Of a stretch of DNA of 64,000 bases, positions 35,248-44,722 are shown piece after piece. Source of the stretch: VAZQ01 sp963725065 (GTDB lineage Bacteria; Pseudomonadota; Alphaproteobacteria; Rhizobiales; Xanthobacteraceae). Below the pieces are notes generated by a model, which made no database searches, was not told the DNA's origin, and was given only the letters and a program-made list of their open reading frames with translations. Where the stretch lies: contig CAVRXD010000053.1 in NCBI GenBank assembly GCA_963725065.1, positions 186,001 to 250,000 on the forward strand, in the 5' to 3' direction. The translations under genes and the position numbers were made by a program. Each line of letters starts with the position of its first letter. The stretch's first letter is position 1.

Positions 35248-37161
35248 TCAGGCCGCTTCGCCGCCGAAATCCGGCACCGCATCGTGCAGCACACCGAAGA
35301 TCACGGAGCGGTCCTCGCGCGCGAGACCCTGCTCGAGCGCCGCCAGCCAGCCACGCATGGCCTCGAGTGACGGACTGAGCGGCTTGGCGGCGACGATGCC
35401 TTCGACGCCGACCGGCGCCGTAGGCTCCTCACGCGCAAACAAAATCTCGTGCAACCGCTCTCCCGGCCGGATGCCGGTGAAGATGATATCGATGTCCCGG
35501 CCGGGCTCGAGCCCGGACAGCCGGATCATCCGCTCGGCGAGATCCACGATCTTCACCGGCTGCCCCATATTGAGGACATAGACCGCGACGCCCGCATGCC
35601 CCGGCCCCAGGGCGTGGCTTGCGGCAGTGACGACGAGGTCGCACGCCTCCCGAATGGTCATGAAGTAACGCACCATGTCGGGGTGCGTGACCGTGAGCGG
35701 ACCGCCGGCCTCGATCTGCGCCTTGAATTTCGGCACCACGGAACCGTTGGAGGCGAGTACGTTGCCGAAGCGCACCGCAATCAACCGCATGGCCCGCTTC
35801 TGCCCATCGCTCCGGCGCGCCAAATCGCTGTCGAGCGCCTGGCAATACATCTCGGCAAAGCGCTTCGAGGCGCCGAGCACGGAAACCGGCTCTATCGCCT
35901 TGTCGGTCGAGATCACCACCATGGCGCTGGCGCCGGCTGCGACAGCGGCGTCGGCGACATTGACCGAACCGAAGACGTTGGTCTTGACCCCCTCACCCCA
36001 ATCGCGCTCCAGCAGCGGCACATGCTTGAGCGCTGCGGCGTGAAACACGATATCGGGCCGAAAGTCATTCATCAGACGGAAGATGCGGGCACGATCGCGC
36101 ACGTCGGCGAGGCGACCTTCGATCTTTGCTGGCGAAGATTTGGTCGCGAGCATCTCGAGTACCGCGTGCAGGGCCGGCTCCGAGTTTTCGATCACCAGCA
36201 GGCGGCTAACGCCGAAGGTCACGATGCGGTCGCAGATTTCCGCGCCAATGGAGCCGCCGCCGCCGGTCACAATGATGGATTTGCCCCGGACGAATCCTTC
36301 GAGACGCCCGTAGTCGATTCTCACCCGCGGGCGGAGCAGCAGGTCCTCGACATTCACCGGCGCCAGCCGCAGCGCCTCGCCGCCTTCGTCGAGCGCAGGC
36401 AGCCGGCTGGTGACCAACCCCAGGCGCCGTGCCCGCATCAGTATCGTTTCCGGCTTCGCCTCGGGCGCGAGCGCACTCGGTGTAAGGACGAGCCGTTTCA
36501 CATTGGTGCCGCGACCACCGAGATCGGCGACGACACTCTCGATGTCGTCGGGATCTCCGAGCACGGAAATGCCGCGTATGGCTTGGCCGCGATCGGACAA
36601 CGATGGCGACAGGATGCCCACGGGCCGTATCTTGGTGACCGCGCCGCTTTCGATCGCGCGCAGCAGCACATCGGCGTCGGCGGTGCGCCCCACCACCAGT
36701 ATCGGCGTCGAATCGGCCTCCTTGGCGCGCTGCAAGGTACGGGTGTAGCGGAAATAGCGGTAAGTGATGCGTGGACCGGACAGAAATGCGATCTGCAGCA
36801 TCCAATAGAGAACGATCGTGATCTTGCCGAAGAAAAACGTACCGTAGAAATTCGGCGCCAGGAGAACGTAATCGAGCGCCAGCAACGTCACCGCCAGCAC
36901 GGTCGCGGCGCGTACGATGTTGTAGAGGTCGGGCAGCGAAGTGAAACGCCACTTCGCCTTGTAGAGGCCGGAAAAGACGTAGACGAGACCGGAATAGACG
37001 AGGAAACCGGGCAGCAGGATGACGAGCAGGCGCCAACGCTGCGCGAGGCCGGCTTCCTCGAACCGAATGAAAAAGCTCGCGATCACTGCCGCCGCCGTGG
37101 CGAGCAGATCGTGCGCGAGAATGAGCCACATCCGCGGCGTGAAGGTCGAAAGGCGAGTCAT
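35248..37161 (-). CDS. CapD/WbpM-type nucleotide-sugar 4,6-dehydratase, membrane-anchored
   Basis: A 637-residue protein with four N-terminal membrane segments (from MWLILAHDLL), a CoA-binding-like Rossmann domain, then the catalytic SDR domain with TGGGGSIGAE near residue 300 and VISTDKA near 417. WbpM/PglF-type enzymes convert UDP-GlcNAc to the 4-keto-6-deoxy sugar. The start at 37161 (MTRLS) is chosen; ATG 37200 in frame would add 13 residues. It pairs functionally with the adjacent WecA-like transferase. A hairpin (37302-37320) lies in its upstream region. Confidence 0.87.
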   Translation of the reverse strand: MTRLSTFTPRMWLILAHDLLATAAAVIASFFIRFEEAGLAQRWRLLVILLPGFLVYSGLVYVFSGLYKAKWRFTSLPDLYNIVRAATVLAVTLLALDYVLLAPNFYGTFFFGKITIVLYWMLQIAFLSGPRITYRYFRYTRTLQRAKEADSTPILVVGRTADADVLLRAIESGAVTKIRPVGILSPSLSDRGQAIRGISVLGDPDDIESVVADLGGRGTNVKRLVLTPSALAPEAKPETILMRARRLGLVTSRLPALDEGGEALRLAPVNVEDLLLRPRVRIDYGRLEGFVRGKSIIVTGGGGSIGAEICDRIVTFGVSRLLVIENSEPALHAVLEMLATKSSPAKIEGRLADVRDRARIFRLMNDFRPDIVFHAAALKHVPLLERDWGEGVKTNVFGSVNVADAAVAAGASAMVVISTDKAIEPVSVLGASKRFAEMYCQALDSDLARRSDGQKRAMRLIAVRFGNVLASNGSVVPKFKAQIEAGGPLTVTHPDMVRYFMTIREACDLVVTAASHALGPGHAGVAVYVLNMGQPVKIVDLAERMIRLSGLEPGRDIDIIFTGIRPGERLHEILFAREEPTAPVGVEGIVAAKPLSPSLEAMRGWLAALEQGLAREDRSVIFGVLHDAVPDFGGEAA

Positions 37162-37301
37162 CGTCCCGATATCGCCGCCCAACGCGGCATCAAAGGCCAT
37201 CAATACCGGCGTTTGAGCACACGCGCTACCTTGCGAGCGCCCGAACCTAGGGGTCTGGCACCAATCAATAGCCGTATTCTGAATCTTAAGGTCAAGTCTG
37301 G

Positions 37302-37320
37302 CAGCGGGGCTGCCCCGCTG
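37302..37320. other. Hairpin in the divergent gap upstream of the CapD-like gene
   Basis: Perfect 8-base arms CAGCGGGG and CCCCGCTG around a CTG loop, in the 280-base gap between divergent genes. There is no T-tract, so a terminator is unlikely. It could lie in the 5' leader of either gene or be a protein site. Confidence 0.4.
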
Positions 37321-37441
37321 TGCTGATGAGCTAACTTGAGGCCCCACTCGGGCGCGACCGGCTTCCGCCTGCCCGGGCGGGAGGCAATCGTACGATCGCA
37401 AGCGTCCGCAGAACGATGCGGTCAGCAATAGGAATAGATCT

Positions 37442-37834
37442 GTGGCGCGCGCGTATGTATTGGCGGTTGCCTTGGCCGTGGGCGGGTGCTCGGGTAGCGA
37501 GATTGTTCAGAACTTGGCGCCCGCCGCCGCGCCGGAATTGGCGCCGCCAAACTATCGCCGCATCGTCGCTGACAACATCAAGGTCATTTTTCCGGCCCAG
37601 ACCTCGCTCGGCGATGTCGAAATCTCGGGCGTACGGCCGGTCGATCACCTCAAGGGCCCCGCCTGGGTGACGTGTCTCAAGGTCGTCGTACGCGATACCC
37701 CGCAGCACTACGCTGTTTTTATTCAGGGCGACAAGGTCATCGACTGGCGTGGCGGCATCGTGATCGACCAATGTCACAAGGAGACCTACACGCCGCTCGA
37801 AACTGCCACGGCGGCGAAAAAACCCGGCAAGTGA
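37442..37834 (+). CDS. Small putative lipoprotein, function unknown
   Basis: A 130-residue protein starting at GTG 37442. The N terminus is a short hydrophobic signal ending in VGGC, a plausible lipobox with Cys16 as the lipid-modified residue. The mature part has two Cys (in VTCLKVV and DQCHKE) and a C-terminal Lys/Ala tail. The pattern suggests a periplasm-facing lipoprotein conserved in Bradyrhizobium relatives (recalled). It is convergent with the GT9 gene; no function can be given. Confidence 0.68.
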   Translation: MARAYVLAVALAVGGCSGSEIVQNLAPAAAPELAPPNYRRIVADNIKVIFPAQTSLGDVEISGVRPVDHLKGPAWVTCLKVVVRDTPQHYAVFIQGDKVIDWRGGIVIDQCHKETYTPLETATAAKKPGK

Positions 37835-37847
37835 GGGGCGCGTCCAA

Positions 37848-38939
37848 TCACATGGATGCTGGTTCGGCGATGCGTCCCAGCGCCTGATCGACCGCGGTCA
37901 AGACCGCGGCGGCCGAGAGCTCGTCGAGGCAGCGGCTGTAGCTGTCGAGATGGCCTTCGCAACCGAGCTTTTCGCACGGCAGGCAAGGCAGCGGGTTCTG
38001 CACCACCCAGACATTGCCGCGCCGCTGGATCGTGCCGGCGTGATCCCATGGCTCGACGAGGCCACCAACGGGCCAGGGCCCGATCAGCCGCGGGCTCGTC
38101 GGCCCGTAAAGCGCAATGGTCGGACAGCCGCTGCCGGCCGCAAGATGGGTCATGGATGTATCGGGTCCGACATAGACCGCGGCACCCCGCAGGAGCGCTG
38201 TCAGGCCGGCCCAATCCAGGCGCCCGCGCTCGCGCACGACCGGCGGGTCGGCGCCTCCCCAGAGACCGTCGACATAGGCGCGCTCTGCCGGGTCACGTCC
38301 TTCGGTTGCGACCACCGCAAGCCCGCGCTGGGCGAGCCCGCGGGCCAGGCCACGCCAGCCAAGATCGTTCCAGCGCTTGTAGCGATAGAACGGGTTGGCA
38401 TGCACGACAGCGTAGGGCCCCGGCGGAGCGACCTCGGTGGCCGATGAGCCCTGGGGACAGACGATGTCCGGCGCGTGATCGAGACCGAGCGCGCTCGCGA
38501 GCGTCAGAAGCTGGGTGACCCGGTGGCGGTCCGGCTCGGCTGCAACGGCAATATGATGCGCATGACGCTTCCACCACGCTCCGGTGTCCCCCGCTTGGGG
38601 TATCAGTCCAACTCGTCGCCGCCCCGCCACAAGCGCGTAGAAGGTCGGCCGGTCGCCGGCCTGGGTGGTCACCGCGAGATCGTAGCGCCGCCACAGTTGA
38701 CGAACCAACGCGAGCGTTTCCCCGGCCGAGGGCCGCTCCGGGATGGTGATGACATTATCGACATCCGGATTGCCCTTCAGGATGCGCTCGCTGCCGCGGA
38801 ACAGGAGGATGTCCAGCCTGCCCTGCGGGAATCCTCGCCGGATGGTGCGCACGAGCGGCGTGGTGAGCAGCACGTCGCCGAGTTGCCGTAACGTGACGAC
38901 CAGGATGCGTGGGCGCTCGGGCAGATCGATGCTCGTCAT
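37848..38939 (-). CDS. Glycosyltransferase family 9 (heptosyltransferase-like)
   Basis: A 363-residue GT9 protein. It opens RILVVTLRQLGDVLLTTP, with the later YVGPDTSMTHLAAGSGCPTIALYGPTSP segment typical of ADP-heptose:LPS heptosyltransferases. It is the third GT9 in the window besides waaF and waaC, so it may be WaaQ-like or add another heptose-like residue. The next gene upstream on this strand is the DUF6165 gene, 30 bases away, so they are probably cotranscribed. Confidence 0.85.
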   Translation of the reverse strand: MTSIDLPERPRILVVTLRQLGDVLLTTPLVRTIRRGFPQGRLDILLFRGSERILKGNPDVDNVITIPERPSAGETLALVRQLWRRYDLAVTTQAGDRPTFYALVAGRRRVGLIPQAGDTGAWWKRHAHHIAVAAEPDRHRVTQLLTLASALGLDHAPDIVCPQGSSATEVAPPGPYAVVHANPFYRYKRWNDLGWRGLARGLAQRGLAVVATEGRDPAERAYVDGLWGGADPPVVRERGRLDWAGLTALLRGAAVYVGPDTSMTHLAAGSGCPTIALYGPTSPRLIGPWPVGGLVEPWDHAGTIQRRGNVWVVQNPLPCLPCEKLGCEGHLDSYSRCLDELSAAAVLTAVDQALGRIAEPASM

Positions 38940-38969
38940 GGCGACCTTCGGCGGCGCGGATCCATCCGG

Positions 38970-39407
38970 TCAGCAGCTTTGGTCGAGGTCTTCGCGCTGA
39001 AACGATTTGTATGACTTCTCTTCGACGAGACGCGAACCCGATTCGACGTTGATTGCCTTCTTCAACCGGGCGCGCTCGTCATTGAATCGATAGACGGCTC
39101 GCGCAAGCTCGATGAAGCTATCGCCGAAATCGCCACGCGCATCGCATTCGCGGATTGCATCCTCGACATCCCATAGCTTTGCGTTCACCCGCTTGAGGTC
39201 GGCGGTGAGCGCGTCCAGTCGCGTTCGGTCGATCGCCCCGAGGCGCACCGCCCGCAAAGCGCGGAGTTCATTGGCGATATTCGCCAGCTGGTTCGCATTC
39301 TTGATGCGCTCGGACTTTATCTCGAGGATAACGATCTTATCGATCAGTTCGCCGACCGAGATCGGTACGAGAATGTCCTGAGGCGGGATATTTGCAGAAG
39401 CGCTCAT
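38970..39407 (-). CDS. DUF6165-family protein
   Basis: A 145-residue soluble protein with the ILVPISVGELIDKIVILEIKSERI-type start that I recall for DUF6165. It is mostly helical and charged, with several Lys/Glu-rich stretches that could form a coiled coil (about 25-80). Members occur in lipopolysaccharide gene clusters; biochemical function is not known to me. The ATG overlaps the ligase-like gene's stop by four bases (ATGA), so its expression is coupled to that gene. Confidence 0.75.
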   Translation of the reverse strand: MSASANIPPQDILVPISVGELIDKIVILEIKSERIKNANQLANIANELRALRAVRLGAIDRTRLDALTADLKRVNAKLWDVEDAIRECDARGDFGDSFIELARAVYRFNDERARLKKAINVESGSRLVEEKSYKSFQREDLDQSC

Positions 39408-40624
39408 GGCTTATCCCAAGTCTCTATCGACGCGCGGCGCAGCACCATCCCGCCAGTGAGACCGACCCCGAATACGTAGAGCCAGCCTTGACCGAAGTCG
39501 AACAAGTGCGAATTGAACAATGACGACACGACGTTATAGGTCACCAGGACGAGTCCGAGCCACGCCACCTGCGTGCCATCGCGAAACAACGCCAGATGGG
39601 CGATCCACATCGCGATCAGCGCGGCGGTGCCGAGGATCCCGAGCTGGACGGCCACCGTCAGGATCTGGCTGTGCGGGTTGGTCGTTATCAGCGACGGGAT
39701 CGTCTCGGCGGTCGCATCGCGCCGGAACAGTGCAGGAATTGTTCCTGTCCCATGCCCGATAACAGGTGCTTCGGCGACGAAGGCAAGCGATTTCTTCCAG
39801 TATTCGAGCCGCAGGCCGACCGGGGTGTCGACGTCGCTGGTGCCATAGTTTCGCACCTGCTCGACCGCCACCGAAACGCGCGCACGCAGATAAGGCGAGG
39901 ATGCCCACACCGCCCCGGTCAGCACGGCTCCGACCAGGCAGGCACCAACTGCACCTTTCCAGCCGAACTGCCGCAGTCCGAACAGTACCGCCATCACTCC
40001 CAGGACCACGAGGGTGGTACGCGCCGTCGCCACATAACCGATATTGGCGATGAACGCCGCCGCAAGAACAAGGAGCATCACAGCGAGGCGGGGGCGCGTG
40101 CGCCACAGTTCGGCGGCTTGTCCGAATAGCCCAAACGCGCAGATGGCAAAGATGGCGCTCTGCAGGATGTAGTTCTTGACCGGCACGCCGAGCTCTTTGC
40201 CGCGCCACGACAGCCCAGGCGTCAGCATCAGCGCCCACGAGACCACCAGCAGGACCACCGACGAAGCCAGGAAGCCCAGGATCACCCAGTTCGCATGCGG
40301 GGAGCGGCGAAACTGCGCCAGCAGCAATGGAATGACGAGCAATTTATGAAATCCGCTCAGCCCGGCGATGCGCTCGCTCCAGCTCACGTCGGCCCACAGC
40401 ATGCCGAGCGCGCCGAACGCCCACAGCAGGACCGGCAGGCCACCGGCGGGCGACATCACTTCACGTCGCACGGAGGCGACGTCGAGGGTCGGAACGACCG
40501 CAATGATCCAGAGCACGATCAGGATGCTGGTTGCGGAGGTCGACCACGGCAGCGATACCGCGACTGCCGCAGCAAGCCCGTCGGCGATCTGCCCGAGTCG
40601 GGGCGCGCGAATGGCCGCCGCCAT
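39404..40624 (-). CDS. O-antigen ligase/polymerase-like membrane protein
   Basis: A 406-residue polytopic protein with about ten to twelve hydrophobic segments and a long periplasmic loop in the C-terminal half containing VIGHGTGTIP and TTNPHSQILTVAVQLG, the signature of the Wzy_C/WaaL family that ligates O-chain to lipid A-core. The start is uncertain: ATG 40624 is 10 bases after the GT2 stop, and ATG 40654 would overlap that gene by 20 bases. The open frame to 41050 runs through the GT2 gene and is not used. Ligase and polymerase cannot be told apart here. Confidence 0.82.
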   Translation of the reverse strand: MAAAIRAPRLGQIADGLAAAVAVSLPWSTSATSILIVLWIIAVVPTLDVASVRREVMSPAGGLPVLLWAFGALGMLWADVSWSERIAGLSGFHKLLVIPLLLAQFRRSPHANWVILGFLASSVVLLVVSWALMLTPGLSWRGKELGVPVKNYILQSAIFAICAFGLFGQAAELWRTRPRLAVMLLVLAAAFIANIGYVATARTTLVVLGVMAVLFGLRQFGWKGAVGACLVGAVLTGAVWASSPYLRARVSVAVEQVRNYGTSDVDTPVGLRLEYWKKSLAFVAEAPVIGHGTGTIPALFRRDATAETIPSLITTNPHSQILTVAVQLGILGTAALIAMWIAHLALFRDGTQVAWLGLVLVTYNVVSSLFNSHLFDFGQGWLYVFGVGLTGGMVLRRASIETWDKP

Positions 40625-40634
40625 GGCGTTCGAT

Positions 40635-41528
40635 TCAAGATTGCGTGGCGGCATGATGGTCGTCTTCGCGGTCATTTTCACCGGCCATGGCGCGCAGCAC
40701 CGATAGGCCGCGTTGCGCGCGGGTGTGGTCGCTGTGCAGCACGGCGTCAAGACGCGCGTCGTTGGCGGCCAGTTGCGCACGGTCGGCCTGGGCATGCCAC
40801 AGGTGAATGACGCCGGTGGCAAAGCGCCCGTCCTTGCGGCGTAGTCCGCAATGCAGCAGGCGAACCAGCAAATCCGAGTCTTCGCGGCCCCATCCGCTGA
40901 AACTGGCGTCGAAACCATCGACCCGATCGAGATCGGAGCGCCAGACCGCAAGATTGCAGGAACGCGCGCCCCGCCAATGTCGGGCGAGGAGCTTTCGCAG
41001 GGGTCCGAGCGGCAGCCGCAGCACGCCCGCAAGCCGGTTGACGCCGCCACGCTTGCGGTGCCCCAGCCAGCGGGAGAGATTCCACGCTTCCGGGTGCAAC
41101 CCGTCGCGCAGCACGGCCGCGGTCAATGCCGGAGAAAGGAGCACGCGGTTGCCCGTGACGAACCATCCCGGCTCGGCCAGCTTGCGATGTGTCGCAATGA
41201 AGTCGGGCGGCGCGAGGCAGTCGCCGTCGAGAAAAACGCAATAGTCGCCCTGGCAGGCGAGCAAGGCGCGGTTGCGGATTTCGGCCGCGCGAAACCCGCA
41301 ATTCTTCTGCCAGACGTGGCGGAGCGCAACGTCGAGCCGGGATCGCCACCGCTCCACCATATCCGCGGTCCCGGGACCGGACCCGTCATCCGCGATCACG
41401 ACCTCGAAGCCGCGGTCGCCCTGGCGTGACAATGCCGCCAGGACCGCATCGAGCGCATCCTCGCGTTCATATGTCGTGATGATGACGGAGATCAGATCAG
41501 GCACGTCGCTGCCGCTCCGGACTTTCAT
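40635..41528 (-). CDS. Glycosyltransferase family 2
   Basis: A 297-residue GT-A glycosyltransferase. It begins ISVIITTYEREDALDAVLAAL, with the DxD-type metal site in VFLDGDCLAPP and a C-terminal galactosyltransferase-like segment FDASFSGWGREDSDLLVRL. The family includes chondroitin polymerase-like and O-chain enzymes. It lies directly upstream of the ligase-like gene in the same direction, and is divergent from the WaaE-like gene. Donor and acceptor are unknown. Confidence 0.86.
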   Translation of the reverse strand: MKVRSGSDVPDLISVIITTYEREDALDAVLAALSRQGDRGFEVVIADDGSGPGTADMVERWRSRLDVALRHVWQKNCGFRAAEIRNRALLACQGDYCVFLDGDCLAPPDFIATHRKLAEPGWFVTGNRVLLSPALTAAVLRDGLHPEAWNLSRWLGHRKRGGVNRLAGVLRLPLGPLRKLLARHWRGARSCNLAVWRSDLDRVDGFDASFSGWGREDSDLLVRLLHCGLRRKDGRFATGVIHLWHAQADRAQLAANDARLDAVLHSDHTRAQRGLSVLRAMAGENDREDDHHAATQS

Positions 41529-41589
41529 TCTGCACGCCCTGCGGCGCTGTGATAGCGTGCGCCGCGCCGCGGCTCAACAACGGGGAAAT

Positions 41590-42426
41590 ATGCACCAAAT
41601 ATCGGCCTACATCCTCGCTTTCAACGAGGCCGAAAAGATCGCGGACGCGGTGTCGAGCGTGCTGTGGGCCGACGAGATCCTGGTGGCGGATTCCGGCAGC
41701 ACCGACCGCACCGCCGAGATCGCGCAAGGCCTTGGAGCGCGGATCGTACAAATTCCTTTCCATGGGTTCGGCGACTTGCGCAACCGCGCCATCGCGGAGT
41801 GCCGGCACGAATGGATCTTCAGCCTCGATTCCGACGAGCGCTGCACGCCTGAGGTTCGCGACGAGATTCTTTCCATCCTGTCGTCCATGCCGCCGCACGA
41901 CGCGTATCTGGTGCCTCGCCGCAATTACATGATGGGACGCTGGATCAAAGGCTCGGGTTGGTATCCGAATTTTCGCCAGCCGCAACTCTTCCGCAAGGGC
42001 GCGATGCGCTACGACAACGACCCTGTCCACGAAGGCTATGAACTCTTGACGCAACGGCCGCTCGGACGATTGCAGAGCGCCATCTGGCAGATCCCATTTC
42101 GCAACCTCGAGGAAATCATCAGCAAGATGAACCGCTATTCCTCGCTCGGGGTACGAAAACTCTCCGGCAAGCGCGTATCGATGGCGGGCGCGGTCGGGCA
42201 CGGCATCTGGGCATTCATCAAGCACTACGTGCTCAAGCACGGCTATCGCGACGGGTGGGCTGGTTTCGTCATCGCGCTGGGAAACTTCGAAGGCACATTT
42301 TATCGCTACGCCAAACACTACGAGGCCATGCAGGCATGGGCGCCGCCGCCGAGCCCCCCGTTGCGCCGACCGGATGTTTCACATGCCGCGCCCGCGGGAC
42401 CTGCGCAGACAGCGGACAAAGATTAA
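41590..42426 (+). CDS. Glycosyltransferase family 2 (WaaE/KdtX-like)
   Basis: A 278-residue GT2 protein similar to lipopolysaccharide core beta-1,4-glucosyltransferases WaaE/KdtX. It has ISAYILAFNEAEKI at the N terminus, LVADSGSTDRT, FSLDSDERCTPEV with the DxD motif, and a basic segment GRWIKGSGWYPNFRQPQLFR typical of this group. The start is ATG 41590, preceded by GGGGAAAT; the long frame from 41272 is antisense to the other GT2. The C-terminal 30 residues are Pro/Ala-rich. It probably acts on the LPS inner core. Confidence 0.82.
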   Translation: MHQISAYILAFNEAEKIADAVSSVLWADEILVADSGSTDRTAEIAQGLGARIVQIPFHGFGDLRNRAIAECRHEWIFSLDSDERCTPEVRDEILSILSSMPPHDAYLVPRRNYMMGRWIKGSGWYPNFRQPQLFRKGAMRYDNDPVHEGYELLTQRPLGRLQSAIWQIPFRNLEEIISKMNRYSSLGVRKLSGKRVSMAGAVGHGIWAFIKHYVLKHGYRDGWAGFVIALGNFEGTFYRYAKHYEAMQAWAPPPSPPLRRPDVSHAAPAGPAQTADKD

Positions 42427-42471
42427 CACCGGCGTCTCGAGCGAGACGCGGTCTGATCCGCCAGCCGCAGT

Positions 42472-43197
42472 TCACCCCGGCATCCGCTCCCGCCAGCGCC
42501 GGCGCAACGCGCGCGACGCATTGCGTGCGATCCGGAACGGCAGGCCCAGATAGTACTTGCGAACGATATCCCAGCGCTCGCGTAGTCCGACCCCGACCTG
42601 CGCGCCGTCTGGAACATACCAGCCGTTGTTTTCGAAGCGACGGATCAGGCGATAGCCCGCGCTCTTCAAGAATTGATGCTTGTCGAGACTGGCGACGTGA
42701 TCTTCCAGCAGAATGAGGCTCGGACGCCAGCGCCTGAGATCGAAGCCACTGAGTACTTCCAGCTCGTGACCTTCGACGTCGATCGACAGAAAATCAAACT
42801 GCGCAGGCGCCTCGGCTTCAACGAGGATGTCGTCGAGCGTCCTGATCGGCACCTCGATGATCCGTTCGGGTTGCGCCCCGGGCGCCATCCGATCGCGATC
42901 GAGCGACGATAATGCCCCGGCGACGTGGAGACGCATCAGCCGGCCGGCGTTCGGCGGTGATGAACAGGCGACTGCAACCACCTTGGCCGAGCGGTCGCGG
43001 CGCAGTTCTTCGGCAAGGTCGGGCTGCGGCTCGATCAGGATGCCGCTCCAGCCGAGCTTCTCGAGGTGCCAGGTCTGTGATTCCTGCCGCGGCCGGTTGG
43101 CCCCGACCTCGACGAAGAAGCCGGATTGCGCGCCTTCGAAAAACGCCCGCACGAGCTCCTGCTCGCGTCCCTCGCGCACGGTCATTCGTATAGCCAT
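42472..43197 (-). CDS. FkbM-family methyltransferase
   Basis: A 241-residue protein with the FkbM methyltransferase pattern: FFVEVGANRPRQESQTWHLEKLGWSG and the FLSIDVEGHELEVLSGF motif. FkbM members O-methylate sugars or polyketides. The C-terminal 45 residues are basic (Arg-rich). It lies 21 bases after the canonical hldE gene on the same strand and may be in the same transcript; it would methylate a surface sugar. Acceptor unknown. Confidence 0.83.
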   Translation of the reverse strand: MAIRMTVREGREQELVRAFFEGAQSGFFVEVGANRPRQESQTWHLEKLGWSGILIEPQPDLAEELRRDRSAKVVAVACSSPPNAGRLMRLHVAGALSSLDRDRMAPGAQPERIIEVPIRTLDDILVEAEAPAQFDFLSIDVEGHELEVLSGFDLRRWRPSLILLEDHVASLDKHQFLKSAGYRLIRRFENNGWYVPDGAQVGVGLRERWDIVRKYYLGLPFRIARNASRALRRRWRERMPG

Positions 43198-43218
43198 TCT
43201 CCGCGCGGTCTGCCGGCA

Positions 43219-44688
43219 CTAATTCGATCGGGGCGCACGCGATTGACGGACGATCCTGGTGGTGCTGAAGCCGGGTACGAGGTCGATGAGGATCACTTGG
43301 CCGCCGTCCTCCTCGACCAACGCATGGCCCACGACGTCCTCGCGCCGGTAGTCGCCACCTTTGGCCAGGATCTTCGGCCGCACGCGGCGGATCAATTCGA
43401 GCGGCGTGTCTTGATCGAATATGACGACAAGGTCTACCGCCTGCAGCGCCGCCAGCACCTCGGCGCGCGCATGGGTCTGCTGCACCGGTCTCCCCTCGCC
43501 TTTCAATCGCCGCACGGACGCATCGCTGTTGAGGCCGACGATGAGGCGGTCGCACTTGGCGCGAGTCTCCGACAATAGCTTGATATGGCCGGGATGAAGA
43601 AGATCGAAGCACCCGTTGGTGAAGCCGATGCGCAATCCCCGCCATTCGGCGAGCCGTTCGTCGAGCACCGCCCAGTCGAAGACGATCTTCTCCTCTGGCG
43701 CTAGCGAGGCAGCGGGCAGAACGCGGGAGCGCAACTCCGCGGACGAGACCGTGGCGGTGCCCCGCTTGCCGACCACGACGGCGGCCGCCGCGTTGGCCGC
43801 GCGCACGGCGGTCTCATGATCGACCTCGATCGCGAGCATCACCGCCAGGGTGGCAACCACGGTATCCCCCGCACCCGACGTATCCCTCACCTTGACCGGA
43901 TAGGCAGGCACGTGCAGCGCCGCACCCGCGCTCGGCACCAGGATCAGACCGGCGTCGCTGAGCGAAACCACGACGGCGTCGGTCCCGAGCAGACGATTCA
44001 GTTCGGATGCCGCCGCAATCACGTCGTCGTCGGTGTCCACGCGCCGGCGTGTTGCGTCCGAGAGCTCCTTGCGGTTCGGCTTGATGACGGTCGCACCGCG
44101 ATAGATCGAATAGTCGGCGGCCTTGGGGTCGACGATGATCGGGATGCCCGCCTTTTTCGCCGCGTCGATGATTTCCCGGATCGCACGTGGCGTCAGCGCG
44201 CCTTTGGCATAGTCGGACAACACGACGCTCGAGGCCCGCGGCAGCGCCGCCAGTGCGCGATCGATCAGCGCCTTCTCGGTCCGGGCGTTGAGCACTTCCG
44301 GCAATTCCCAGTCGGCACGGAGCAGATGGGTCGAATGATGCTCGGAGACGAAACGGACCTTGCGCGTGGTCGGACGCGCCGGATCGACAACGAGATGGGG
44401 CTCGATCAGGGGCTCGGCGGCAAGCGCCCGCATCAAGGTGCGGCTGGCTTCATCCTCGCCGACGACGCCGATGAAAACGCAGCGCGCTCCGAGGCCGGCA
44501 ATGTTGCGCGCGACGTTGCCCGCGCCGCCGACGGTCAGATCATTGCGCGTCACCGCCAGAATCGGAGCCGGCGCTTCGGGAGAAATGCGCGAGACTTCGC
44601 CGTAGACGAAATCATCAAGCATCAAGTCTCCGATGCAGACGATGGTCTGCTCGGAAACGAGCTTGATCATTTCTTCGAAGTCGAACAT
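43219..44688 (-). CDS. hldE: Bifunctional D-glycero-beta-D-manno-heptose kinase/adenylyltransferase
   Basis: A 489-residue HldE of canonical order: RfaE1 kinase domain (about 10-325, with CIGDLMLDDFVYGEVSRISPEAP and DTSGAGD near 270) followed by the RfaE2 nucleotidyltransferase domain (about 350-489, GCFDLLHPGHIKLL with HPGH near 365). It phosphorylates heptose 7-phosphate and later makes ADP-heptose. Length is close to the usual 475-490. It follows hldD by 34 bases, forming the ADP-heptose operon. A second HldE-like protein with swapped domains is at 21381-22928. Confidence 0.93.
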   Translation of the reverse strand: MFDFEEMIKLVSEQTIVCIGDLMLDDFVYGEVSRISPEAPAPILAVTRNDLTVGGAGNVARNIAGLGARCVFIGVVGEDEASRTLMRALAAEPLIEPHLVVDPARPTTRKVRFVSEHHSTHLLRADWELPEVLNARTEKALIDRALAALPRASSVVLSDYAKGALTPRAIREIIDAAKKAGIPIIVDPKAADYSIYRGATVIKPNRKELSDATRRRVDTDDDVIAAASELNRLLGTDAVVVSLSDAGLILVPSAGAALHVPAYPVKVRDTSGAGDTVVATLAVMLAIEVDHETAVRAANAAAAVVVGKRGTATVSSAELRSRVLPAASLAPEEKIVFDWAVLDERLAEWRGLRIGFTNGCFDLLHPGHIKLLSETRAKCDRLIVGLNSDASVRRLKGEGRPVQQTHARAEVLAALQAVDLVVIFDQDTPLELIRRVRPKILAKGGDYRREDVVGHALVEEDGGQVILIDLVPGFSTTRIVRQSRAPRSN

Positions 44689-44722
44689 CGCGCGATCGCT
44701 TGATTGCTGCCGGACCGTGCCG

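Noticed and set aside
35449..37326. A 625-codon plus-strand open frame
   Set aside because: It is antisense to the CapD/WbpM-like gene, has Arg/His-rich composition typical of high-GC shadows, and no family resemblance.
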